Shown here: positions 27,701 to 37,507 of the stretch, piece by piece
Layout of the letters: each line of letters starts with the position of its first letter
Numbering within the stretch: position 1 is the first letter of the stretch
Assembly: GCA_001724265.1 (NCBI GenBank)
Contig: MEDY01000236.1
Location: forward strand, 17,407-81,406
DNA length: 64,000 nt
Direction of reading: 5' to 3'
Source of the DNA: Rhizaria sp. SCN 62-66
Taxonomy: Eukaryota > Rhizaria, unplaced
The notes under the pieces: generated by a model
What the model saw: only the letters and a program-made list of their open reading frames with translations
Database searches by the model: none
Told to the model about the DNA's origin: nothing
Program-made: the position numbers and the translations under genes

Positions 27701-28667
27701 AGGGCCGCGCGCGCCCCGCTGCCGTGGCCGCGGCCGCCGCACTGGCGGCCGTCTGCGCGTTGGTCGCGGCCGCAGTGCCCAGCGCCTTGGCCTTGAGCCC
27801 CGCGGCGAGCGCGGCGAGCGCGGCGGCGGTGTGGGACGCGCCGTCGAGCAGCTCGCCCCAGAAGGCAGTCTTGGCCGCGGCGAGCGCGGGCAGCGGCAGC
27901 GGCAGGTTCAGCCGCGTCCAGCCAGGCACGCGTGCGTCGTCAAAGGGTGCCTTGGTGCGGAGGCGCGCGCGCGTGGCGGCCAGCTCGGCGCTCAGGGCCG
28001 TGCGCACACGCGACAGCGCCGACTGGTGGTGCGTCAGAGTCTCGCGCAGCCGCGTCAGGCGCGCCGCAGCGTCGGCCTCGGAAGCAGTAGACAGCGCGTT
28101 GGTGCGGGCCAGCTCGGCGGAGAGCGCGGCGATCTGCGTCTCGTTGTCGCGGCGCGCAGCGTCGACGGCGGCGAGCTGCGCGGCGAGCGCGTCGTGCTTG
28201 CTCGACACGGCCAGCAGCGCCAGGTGGTTCTCCTCGCGCTCGTCGAACATCTGCAGGTGCACACGCTGGTTCTCCTTAATGTGCATCTCGAGCTCGGACT
28301 TGGCGATGGCCAGCTCTTGGTCCATCTGCTTCTCCTTCTCGCTCGTGCCGCCGCTGAGGAAGGAGCCGACCCAGCCGCCGTTGGCCGCGCCCTCCTGCGG
28401 CTTTGACCGCTGCTGGTCGATGTGCTCGAGCAGGTACCGGCAGCGCTTATCGAGACGGCCGACGTTAAAGGTCAAAGTGTCGATTTCGCTGACCTTCTTG
28501 CGTAGCTCGTCGTTTTTGTTCTGAAGCTCGGACTCGAGGTCGCCGGCGCGCTTCTTCTCCTCAACACACGCCTTCTTCAGCACGTTGTTCTTGGCCTTGA
28601 GCTTTGTGTACTCATCGCCCAGCTTGACGAACTTCTTGCGAAGATCATCCTCGTCAATCGCGCTCAT
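24711..28667 (-). CDS. PPP1R21: PPP1R21-like FERRY-complex coiled-coil protein
   Basis: Single exon, 1318 aa, ATG 28667 and TGA 24711. The N-terminus matches the KLRAQ domain of PPP1R21: DEYTKLKAKNNVLKKACVEE against EYSKLRAQNQVLKKGVVDEQ in human, then EIDTLTFNVGRLDKRCRYL against DSLTFRNLQLAKRVELL. A second conserved block, KAPFDDARVPGWTRLNLPLP, corresponds to the KVPFNDTKYSQYNALNVPLH region. The last ~45 residues (KADLEREMATALGNYEHVVA) match the C-terminal coiled coil. In animals this protein (Fy-2) belongs to the FERRY Rab5 effector, which links mRNAs and ribosomes to early endosomes. The middle is inflated by Ala-rich and (Asn)n sequence, so the protein is much longer than the ~780-residue animal form. 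The homology call rests on recalled sequence. Confidence 0.75.
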   Translation of the reverse strand: MSAIDEDDLRKKFVKLGDEYTKLKAKNNVLKKACVEEKKRAGDLESELQNKNDELRKKVSEIDTLTFNVGRLDKRCRYLLEHIDQQRSKPQEGAANGGWVGSFLSGGTSEKEKQMDQELAIAKSELEMHIKENQRVHLQMFDEREENHLALLAVSSKHDALAAQLAAVDAARRDNETQIAALSAELARTNALSTASEADAAARLTRLRETLTHHQSALSRVRTALSAELAATRARLRTKAPFDDARVPGWTRLNLPLPLPALAAAKTAFWGELLDGASHTAAALAALAAGLKAKALGTAAATNAQTAASAAAAATAAGRARPSAFSAAANSGGASAAALSLSPDAAGSLLDSVVARAVRRTSALAGALAWLRSAGNNNNNNNSKQITVAGAGGAGAGAGAPETENESEALMCAARAAVTAATGDPASDTDLFPHLTLNDDDDDDGDVEHNDGTAASISGSGSGQPASRTPAPAQVLLCLASGALSALAAAAECVHTVCAADAVLYNPGLAVTGAERQAVWRGHKTHLCLALEEAAALFSRAAAAVDTTRALTVANAQRDAARSSSSKTGAASARPLWAGVAGVHVPHLWTPGPRAAACLDLALACALTTAASAAATSASSAGSGGAAGANSTATAAAAAAAGSAAPVSTAAAAALAQLPFAGAPVQCQSVAAALATVTARWAAMATVERSVLLAPQELRRANAAVGTALGNLAAAAAAVATAAGALVATATEAVAAVDAAADAGPPVTAADTAAAVAALTRGTAATSAASSSAVVAARADGARADAAAADGLSLASHASTAALPGSERECAAATAAADDAVADAEADAGAARAASGAVMVDCAAAPATRGWSVRSDLAAFLSAFTPDASAPDASAPNARALPAPVAASAAAAADRAALYTQTTGFLGALRALPAAAAAAAAAATTSASAAGASASTSAHTGSAAATATASAASTVAVAGVPAGADPAAVAALRGAALVRGANANAALAAAVEALASEVTRLQAQLAAAEVAGADARAAAAGGDSARAAVEAEAGTQRARADAAEAHAAAAEARAQRAEAAAADAARARMVAQGQVAALAERAARAERALRLSANSSSGTVVAAVGDVESEVKDMLAELAASAAAVNNSNSTAGSSTKLAGAAAAAAAAVATTAVPRTRSKYSLSFTLKPRIAAHSHAHAHSHAAQALAHASAAEAEAVERDPVAAAEAAARSAGAAFRRALTAAAGRAQRGESAGLLAQVMHAEAGASAAALSAQRMAVALVAAAHTAAGAARERDQLAGAKADLEREMATALGNYEHVVAEMSEQVAALVEQQAHRD

Positions 28668-29487
28668 GGTAGTCGCTGCGCACTCCTTTAGTGCTCTGGA
28701 ATGCCTTCTTGGGGCGGAAGATACGAGGGGGGCTACACCGTCATCAAGGAGGAAACAGGCGAGGAAAGAAAGACGCGGGTGAGAGGTATATATAGGAGTT
28801 TGAAAAGGGTTCTTAAAAATATTACATTATTTCAACAGCGTTGTTTCTATTTAACCCGGAGAAATGTTCGTTGTCGGTGTATAGCGGGCTGTAGACCGTT
28901 GCTGTGTCATCCTACTCGGCTGTCCCATTCTGTTCGCCAGCTAGCCAGCCACAAAAAAAACAGTCACGCCTCCGCGCCATCAAACAACACTGTTCGCAAT
29001 GATATCGTTTATGATTAACTTAAACCTACAGTTTTATGGATATAAAATAACTTGAACAATTCCTTTATGCGTATTTAGTTTCTCACGGTGATTGTCGCTT
29101 ACTGGTATATCATGCTCAAACATTGGAGACTGGAAATGCTTGCTGTACACAAACTTCAAGACATTACAGTGTCGTGAATATAAGGCAGCTGGAGATAACA
29201 CACCAATTCATATTATATGCGCACTGTTAGGACTATATTTATTGTCGCAAAACGTGTTTTTATTCATCAGCGGTGACTGTGAGCTTCAGACAACCGCAAA
29301 AATCTAGTGCTGATGTCGTCTTGGATCTGTACTTAAACGAGAACGGAACAACATGTGTACACCGTCAACAGGACAAATGCACTCAAAATCTCGTTAAAGT
29401 CTTTGCAACAGTTTATATTTAGCTCTAAAACTTGTCTTAGATCGAATCTTTTCTTTGATCAATCAAACTGTTTTCCTTGACTCAGGC
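28668..29487. other. Divergent intergenic region
   Basis: 820 bases between PPP1R21 (minus) and the O-methyltransferase (plus), strongly AT-rich from ~28980. Both promoters should lie here. No ORF with coding character and no RNA gene recognised. Confidence 0.4.
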
Positions 29488-32400
29488 ATGGATCCAAGCA
29501 CTGAAGGCGACATCCGTCAGCGCCGTCCTGCCCGCAACGTTTCCGTTTCCCGGGAGCCAGACCGCCGCCCCGCCCCAACAATTTCCCCTAAGCGTGCCGC
29601 TGCTACCCCAGCTTCAGGCAGTGGCGGTGGTACCGGCAGCGGACATAAGACGTCTCGCTGCGGCGACATGTTGCGCAGCCTCTTCTGCCTCCGCCTCGCC
29701 AAGACTCCCTCCGGCGGCTCCGTGCTGCGCATCTCCGCCGGCTGGCCGCTCGCGCTGCTATTGCTTGTTGGCACCGCGCTGTACCTAGTTCCCGTGCTTA
29801 TCTGCGCGCCGCAGCCGCTGTTCGAGTCCGGCCCGGCGCCGCCCTCGGTGCTGCAGCAGCTACTCACATCCCCCGCGCTGTCCTGGTCGCTGCCGTTCCT
29901 CCCCGCCTCGCTCGCGCCTCCGCAGGCAACCGCGGAAACCAGGGCTCGGCACGCCGCGTGCACCCGCCTGTCCGGCCGCGGGCTCCCGCTGCCCGCGTGC
30001 TCGCCCGTCTGCGCCACGCTGTACGGCGGCCGCCGCGCCGTGGCCGCGGTTGGAGACGCCGTGTACCGTCTCGCCGCGACCGTGGGGCGCAAAACGGGGC
30101 TCGACGCGGTCCCCGACGCAATGCGCGCGGCGATTGCGCGCACGCCACCGTGGCCGCTGTTCCGCATCGGGGAGCCCATTGTCGACCTGCTTTACACTAC
30201 GGTAAGCGCAACCACGCAGCTTTCAAGTCAAGCAAACTGACTGTTTAAGTTGTTGGCTTTGAGAGATCTCAACTGTTTCATTTATTCTTTGCTCAACCAG
30301 TCAGTATTATCTTGATTTTGTTATGATATCTTTTTTTAGCTCCACACGCTGATCCCGCCCGACAAACGCCTGCTGATGCACACGATGACATTCATGCAGA
30401 CTGCTGTGATCCGCGCAGTCACGAAGCTCAATGTGGCGGACTATATCCACTCCGAGTACCTCAGCCGCCAGCATGCTGCTATTGCTGCGGCAGACGCCAA
30501 AACGCAAGCGCGCTACCGGTACGTCTGTAGCAACTGTTTATGACATCCACACTTGTCACCAGTTTTCATAACGCTCACTATTTCATAATTGTCACATGTG
30601 ATATCACCTTCGTTCTTACTCAGTGATCGCGAGTCCGAGTACCACCTGCCTTCGTCCGCGCTTGGCGTTTCCATCTCAAGCATTGCCAAGGCCACGTGCT
30701 CGTCAGAGTCGCACCTGCGCAGGCTGCTGCGCGCTGCGCAAGTCATTGGTATCTTCGAGGAGATCGAAAATGACGTCTGGAAGGTACGCAAACGAGTAAA
30801 CGCGATAAATCAATTGATATGTTTGAGTTAAAATGCTTTTAAATCGTTTATAAAAAAAATCAAGCGTATTTACGACGTTTTTATTGACTATCATTATGTT
30901 ATGTATGATTACAGCAAACCCCAATGTCGGCGCTGCTGCGCGCCGACCACCCGCAGTCGTTCCGCGGCGCGGCGCTGATGGCTGGCGGCGAGCAGTACGT
31001 CGCTATGTCGGCGCTGCACCTCACCGTGCGCTCCGGCTCGCCCGCGTTCTCGGAGATCTACGGCGACTTCTGGCGTTACCACGACCTCGCGCAGTCCGAG
31101 TGGGCGCTGTACGAGGCCCAGCCTGAGGTCAACGGCGCGCCGGGCCGCTGCACGCCCTTCGTGCCGCGCGGGCTCGAGCAGGCAAAGCAGCTGTCGGACG
31201 CCGCGTACGCGCATGCGGGCGCGACTGACGCCAGCAACAAGGCCCCGATGACGATCTTTCCCTACCAGCTCACCTCGCACGCGCCCTCCGCGCCCGCGAC
31301 GGCGGCCGCGGCGACCGCGGCCGTGCCCGGCGCGTCCCCGGTCCCGGTCGGTGTCCCGCGGCTAAATAACGTGCGCGAACCGATGATGTTCGCGTCGCCC
31401 GACTTCAACAACGGCATGACGTCAATCGCGGCCACCGAGGCGCCCCTCGTGGCGGCCGACGCGCCCTTCGCCGGCGCGGACGCCGTCGTCGACGTCGCCG
31501 GCGGCCGCGGGCATCTGCTGTTCGAAGTGCTCGCGCGCCACCCGGGCGTGGCAACGGGCGTCGTCTTCGACCTCAAGCGCGTCTACGGCGACGAGCGCAC
31601 GCGCGGCGACATGGACGCGCGCGCGCGTAAGCTGTTGACGCAGCGCCTCACCGCGGCGCCCGTGCCGGCGGCGCCCTCGGCCGCGGCCGCCGCAACCGCC
31701 GCCGCCGTGGCCGTCGCAACCGCGCGCGCCGCGCACTGCCACTGGGACGCATCGCCGGCGCGCGCGGCGGCCGTGGCGGCAAACCTCGCGCCCAAGGGCA
31801 GCGTGGTGACCGCGTACACGCCCGCGTCGCTGGCCCCCGGGTTCACTGCGGCCCGCACCGGCGCGGCCGTGAGCGCGGCGCCGTGCCCCGAGGTGGTGTT
31901 CCGCGAGGGATCCTTCTTCGAGGTGGATACGGTTCCGCGCGCGCACGCCGCCGCGGCGCCCGCGCTGCGCCGCAAGGTCGAGTCTGTGCTGCGCGCACTC
32001 CATGCCCGCGGGGTCGACGTCACCCGGCCGCTGACGCACGCCGCGGCAAGCGCGGGCGCTGAGGGCGACGGGTGGGGGACAGTGGGTGCGGACGGCGCGG
32101 TCGCGGTGACGCATGAGGCGGTGTATGTGCTGATGCAGATCCTGCACGACTGGAACGACTCCGAGAGCGCGATAATCCTCGCCAACCTGCGCGCGGCAAT
32201 GACAGCCGCGCCTGCCGCCGGCGTCGCCGAGGCCGAGGTGTGCTGCGGGGTCGGCGCCACGTCCGTCGCGCAGTGTGGCGGGAGCATGGAGCTCGACCTC
32301 GGCGGCGGGGGCGGTGATGAGAGTTCAAGCGACAAGGGCAGCAAGGGCAGCAAGATCGTGCGCGTGCCGTGCCCACGTGTCAAGGCGCAGTACAACTCGC

Positions 32401-32639
32401 GGCTGCTGGTAATCGACCGGCTGCTGCAGCGCGGCGCTCACCGCAACCTGATCAACACGCAGGGCGCGAACCTGGCCGACTGCCTGATGATGAACAACTT
32501 CAACGACGCCAAGGAGCGCGACGAGCCCACGATGGCGGCAGTCATGGCCAGGGCCGGGTTCACTATGACGCGCGTGGTGCCGACGCGCTCCATGTACGTC
32601 GCGTTCGAGGGCGAGCCCATCGTGCACAAGACTGCGTAA
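29488..32639 (+). CDS. Membrane-anchored class II (COMT/ASMT-type) O-methyltransferase
   Basis: Four exons: 29488-30201, 30340-30518, 30624-30783, 30915-32639; 925 aa, TAA stop. Introns start GTAAGC, GTACGT and GTACGC, and all phases agree. A Ser/Arg/Pro-rich cytosolic N-terminus is followed by one membrane helix at ~85-106 (WPLALLLLVGTALYLVPVLI). Exons 2-4 hold a dimerisation/winged-helix region (IRAVTKLNVADYIHSEYL, SESHLRRLLRAAQVIGIFEE), as in plant COMT and HIOMT. The SAM site near residue 540 reads VVDVAGGRGHLLFEVLARHPG. ILHDWND near 761 is the conserved segment carrying the catalytic His, and the C-terminal strand set ends in VVPTRSMYVAFEGEP. Substrate unknown. Ala-rich insertions make it more than twice the usual 350-400 aa, and a membrane anchor is unusual for this family. 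Confidence 0.82.
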
Positions 32640-33085
32640 TCGCCGCTGTTATCCGTCAGCTTTACTACTACTCCAGCTTCACACCATCAACGGCTCGTTC
32701 TGCACCAAAATCTGGTCTTGTGCGGAGGATATAGAGCTCAGAACACCATCATGATTTGAATAAATACATATCTTGCAAAGTTACCATTCGAACACATGCG
32801 ATGCGCTATTGGAAGACACATTGACTTGGAGTTAAACGAAGATTTGCTTACGAACTGGAGGCGACATTGGTTGTTGAGTGTCTGCGATACTTGATTTTCT
32901 GAAAAGTAATACGGCACTTCCAGTCGTGCACGTGGTATGCAAGTCTGTGTCCGACTTTTCAATAGAAGCCCAATCCTTTTTTTTTTAATTTTGACGTTGG
33001 AATGTATTGGTGTGAAGCTACATGCGCTCTTTTGTACAACTCACCACACTTTCGTCAACACTCTCTCTTATCAGCTCCCCCCAGC
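32640..33085. other. Intergenic spacer
   Basis: 446 AT-rich bases between two plus-strand genes. It contains the 3' end of the methyltransferase transcript and the promoter of the SNAP gene. A run of T at ~32980 is the only simple sequence. No gene seen. Confidence 0.4.
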
Positions 33086-34376
33086 ATGGGCAACAAACAG
33101 TCTTACAGCACTGACGCGGCCACCGAGTTTTGCAAGGCGCAACTCGTCCTCAAGAATCCCTCTGGTGACGCTGACACCCACTACAACAATGGTACGTCTC
33201 TTCTTCCTCAGTCACGCCATCAGTCCTCACTACAATTTCCGTTTCACACTTGTTGTTTCTTGCTCAACCGCGCATGATATATGCTTTTCATCCATGTCCT
33301 TTCCTTTCCCAGCCATCCGCTCGAAGCGCATCGAGGAGCGTATCAAGGGCTTCGACCGCGCGGCGAACGAGTACCGCATGGCAAAACAGTACGCCCGCGC
33401 CGCCGTGTGCTTCCGCCTCGCGGCATACAACTACGACCTGGCCGAGGCCGCGCAAGACTTCGCGGAGAAGCTATGTGAGAGCGTCCGCATGTACGTGCGC
33501 GACGGCAGCGATGAGAGCGTCACGCAGGCGCTGGCGATGCTCGACGCTGAGGTCGTGCCCGCGCTCGAGGCCTCGAACCTGGGCAAGCTCACCGACGCGA
33601 CCGTGAGCGCCGCCGTCGAAGGCACGCTCGAGGCCTTCTCCGACGGCCGCATTGACGCCGCCGCGTTTGCCAAGCACGTGCCTGTGCTGCAGGAGCTCGC
33701 ACCGCCGCGCCAGAAGGCCGCCTTGGCGGCGCGAGTCGTCGAGGTGTATCTCGACCGCAAGGACTACAAGCGCGCGGCGCGCCAGTACAAGGAGATGGTG
33801 TCGGCGCAGACGCTTGACCTCGACTCGCAGGAGGACGTGCTCATGCAGAGCTATCTGCGCGGCTTCCTCTGTCTCGCCGCTCACCACGCGCACAAGGACG
33901 AGTTCGCCGTACGTTTTTGTTGATAGTGTCTTGACCAATCGAAGACATCGATATCTCACTTAAATATTCACATTGAGATCTATTTTTCAATTCTAGATTT
34001 GAATCAACGATATTTGCTACACTACACTTTTTACCTGGTTATTATGTTTTCCTATTCTTATGAGTCTTTTTATACTTTTCTTTGTCCCATCCTTTTTCAG
34101 GCTCCCGAGTTCGCCGCCGAGGCGATGGGCTCCTCCAAGGCGTGGAAGGCCTCCGGTCTCCGCACCTCTGCCATCGCGCTGTACGACGCGGCGACGCGGC
34201 TCGACTACAAGGCGTTCGAGGCGGCCGCGGAGACGCTGTCGTTCTCTTGCAACGCGGCCACGGCCGTGGTGCGGCTCATCAACGCCGTGCGCGAAGGTAT
34301 GAACGAGGCGCGCGACAAGGGCAAGCAGCCCGTGCTCAAGAGCGAGATGGAGCTCGCCACCGACACGCTTGCGTGA
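33086..34376 (+). CDS. SNAP-family (alpha/gamma-SNAP) vesicle fusion adaptor
   Basis: Three exons: 33086-33191, 33313-33908, 34101-34376; 325 aa, TGA stop. Both introns start GTACGT and keep frame. SNAPs link NSF to SNARE complexes for disassembly after membrane fusion. The all-helical TPR-like layout fits: FDRAANEYRMAKQYARAAVCFRLAAYNYDL resembles the alpha-SNAP RAANMFKMAKNWSAAGNAF repeat. Later, VVEVYLDRKDYKRAARQYKEM, then SYLRGFLCLAA, follows the order of the conserved IYEQVG ... FFKAALC segment. Length is close to alpha-SNAP (295) and gamma-SNAP (312). The N-terminus MGNKQS matches an N-myristoylation signal, which is not a standard SNAP feature and would be a membrane-targeting novelty. 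A divergent TPR protein is the alternative. Confidence 0.65.
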
Positions 34377-34673
34377 GCGTGTTTAGATTCACTCTTCGTT
34401 GTGACTGTCACTGCTGCGGCGCACGCGAGTACCGCGTCCACTGCTTAACAAGGGTGGCCATAGCGACTAGTTATGCATGTTGTATTGCTAATCGTAAAAT
34501 GAGGGCTAGGAGTATAAGAAAAAAGTTTAATATAGCGGAATAATATTAAGGTACGATTAACTCGTTCACATAAATACAAATTAAAACAAAGCATAAGCAA
34601 AGAACAAAGCAATCACGGCGATGTAAAACACTGGTCATGCACAATGCAATTAGCGCACCGCTCGCTCCCTCGC

Positions 34674-36714
34674 TCAGTGCGCAGTCGCGTCTTGCTTTGC
34701 GAACCGCGTGCCGACGCCCGCAAAGGCCTGCTTCAGCGAGTCAAAGAGCGCGATGGAGATGGCCGACGCGGGGGCGGCGAAAAGCACGCGCGCGCCGGCG
34801 CCCTTGAAGAGCCCGCGCACGCCCTCGGTGCGCACCAGCTTGCCCAGCCCCTGCAGCGTGGACCGGTAGCCGAAGTCGAAGCCGGGCGGGATCGAGCCCG
34901 CGCCGACGGCGGCGGGCAGCGCCGCGCCCTCCGCCACCACTGCAGCCACAGCAGCAGCAGAGCTCGCAGTCGCAGTGGCAAGGCGGCGCTGCTGCGCGGC
35001 GGCGTTGCGCTGGATCTGAATGCGCAGCTTGACCAGGTCGAGCGGGTTCGTGACCAGGGACGCGAGGCCGCCCGCGAGCGCGCCGGAGCATAGAAAGAGC
35101 CACGCCGGCAGCGGCGCCTCGGCCGCGTCGTCGCCGGCGCGTGTGGACGCGCCATTGGCGCTCGTAGCGGCCGCGTTGGCGCGGTACATCTCAGCCGCCG
35201 TGGCCTTGAACCACTCGTAGGAGGAGAGGTAGAGAGCGCTGAAAGGCCCGAAAGAGGCGAGCGTGGCGCCATAGCCGCGGTAGAGCCCGCGCAGCCCGTC
35301 CTCGCGCGCGATGCGCCGCAGCGCGTCCCACGTGCCGCGGTACTGCAGCGGCTGCGGCGCCGCACTCCCAGTCGCACTGCCCGTCACAACGGCAGTGCCG
35401 CTCGCAGAAGCAGTGGCCGGCGCTGCTGCCGCGGCTGCTGCGGTGACCGCCGGGGGCGCGAGCGACTGGACCTGGAGGCGTTCCTTGACGACGTCGATGG
35501 GGAGCCAGACGACGCACGACACGGCCTCGGCGAGCAGCCCGGCGGTGAAGTTGAGCGCGAAGGGAGCCGCCAGAACAGTGTGCGCCGCGCGCGTCACCAG
35601 CCCGCGGCCCTGCGCGGATGCCGGCTGCTGCTGTTGTTGTACTGCACCGGCAACGCTGTCGTTGTCGTCGCTGTGGCCGTGTGTGAGAGCGCGCGGGTCG
35701 GGGCCGGTGGCGTCACGGACGCGGCCGAGGACGGACTTGGCCAGCTCGTACGAGGTGAAGTATGCAAACCCGCCGGGCGCGGAGCCCAGGAAAACGACCC
35801 AGAAGCCCGCGTACAGCCCCCGGGGCCCCTCGGTGCGGAGCGTGTGCGTGAACAGCGATGTGATCGTCGGCCGGTGCACCGCCGGCGCAGGCGCAGGCGC
35901 AGTGGTGGCCGCGCTTGTCGTCGCGGTATTGTAGGGGTTAAACGCGGGGATCGAACCGGGGTGGCCGGGGGCGTGGAACGCGGCCGGGTGGCCGGGGGTG
36001 CTGGCGGCGGCGGCGACGGGGGCAGAGGAGATGGCCTGGGTGCAACGAGCAGAGGAGAGCAGTTATATGATTGAGCAGATATAACAGAGAGGTGAGATGA
36101 TGATAGGAAGATAGTGAGAGAGAAAAAATAAAAGCTAAAGGTGACATAACATATGGCCCGACATATCAATATAGTTGGCTTCAACAGATACTGAAGTCAG
36201 AGATTGTGGGTGGTTGAGTGTGTAAGCTTACCTGTAGCTTGGCCTTGATGGTGTCCAGCGGGTGGCAGGGGATGCGGGAGATCATGCCGGAGACGGAGGA
36301 CGCCAGCATGACAGGCACCATCTCGGACAGAGGCGGCAACAGCGACGTACTATCGACGCCGTTGCTCTTCGGGTTACTACTCTTGCCGCTGCCGCTGCTG
36401 CCGCCGCTGTCCTGATGGTCATTGCTGCTCGAGCTGGGTTCAGCAGGCGAGGCGCCTGGCACGGGAGCAGCTGCGGAGGCAGAGAGAAACGCGGGCAGAC
36501 GAAGGCCGAACGGAGACCACAACAAAGACGAAGATGATGATGTCGACTGTGATGGCGTCGTCTGAGAGTGCGAGCGAGAGTGCGCTTGTGAGGCCGAGGC
36601 CGGGGCCGGCTGGGACGCGGTAGGCATGAGAGTGGAGAGTGGGAGCACGCCAGGCATAAAGCTAAAAATTCCACGGGCCGGGCCAAAGGGCTGCGCGGCG
36701 GTGTCGAACGACAT
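34674..36714 (-). CDS. Mitochondrial carrier (SLC25 family)
   Basis: Two exons: 36714-36232 and 36035-34674; 614 aa, TGA stop, intron GTAAGC...CAG in phase 0. All three carrier repeats carry the Px[DE]xx[KR]x[KR] signature after odd helices: CHPLDTIKAKLQ, WLPIDVVKERLQVQ and TNPLDLVKLRIQIQ. The even-helix partner motif follows each (EGPRGLYAGFWVVFLGSAPG, DGLRGLYRGYGATLASFGPF, EGVRGLFKGAGARVLFAAPA). The protein is twice the usual 300 aa: a ~130-residue Ser-rich N-terminal extension precedes helix 1. Low-complexity inserts sit in the matrix loops, including one directly at the intron in repeat 1. Transport substrate cannot be assigned. Confidence 0.88.
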
Positions 36715-37507
36715 GACGGGTTAGGGAGTCGGCGGAGTGTTCCAGGAAGCCGGATGTTGTTAGGTGGAAGCGGCGTGCCGCAGAGGGCTTTTGGGGGAGA
36801 AGCTATAACAAGATACATGAACATTTTGGTGAGATTATGAAATAAAGAAATATAAAATGCTGCATTATGTAGTCCATACTGCTGCCACAATGGTATTGAC
36901 GGTCGATTTGATATGCAGCAAGATGCCGAAAGATAGCCGCGGGCTTCGAGGCATCGGCTGCAATCGTTTACTTCGGACATTGGTATCGTGACATAGTCTT
37001 TTGATTAAAGGCTAAATAAGATGTGGTTTACAGTATAATCCCGTAAACCGTGTTTGATCTAGTTATAATGCTTTCGCAGGTTACTTCTTTGTGCGTCATC
37101 TCAGGTTCAGGTCCTCAATAGCACGAGTTACTTCGTCGCTTTCGACTGCCATGTCGCATCCATACAAGCTCTCACTTGCATTACACGAACCAGAGGACAC
37201 GTGTCTCAATGTTGAATTGTAGTTTATGTATTCCGACGAACGCCATTGCTAAAATTTAAAGCAACAGCGCAATTCTGAAGCGCGTTTGAGTGCAGTACAG
37301 GAAGGAGGAAGAGAAATGTCACCACATACATTGCACTAATACTATCGTGCAGGTTCGTGTTAAACATGTTGTTTGCTGTAATAAAATAAAAAACTGGGGA
37401 TCATGAAACTAATATACTCTCGATTTAATCAAATAAGTGATAAACTTGACAAACCTGACGGTAGTCACAGCGACATAGCCTTTGTTACGTCCTACTACGT
37501 CAGTCTC
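36715..37507. other. Intergenic spacer
   Basis: 793 AT-rich bases between two minus-strand genes. The half next to the SLC25 start is its promoter region. No ORF or RNA gene with support. Confidence 0.4.
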
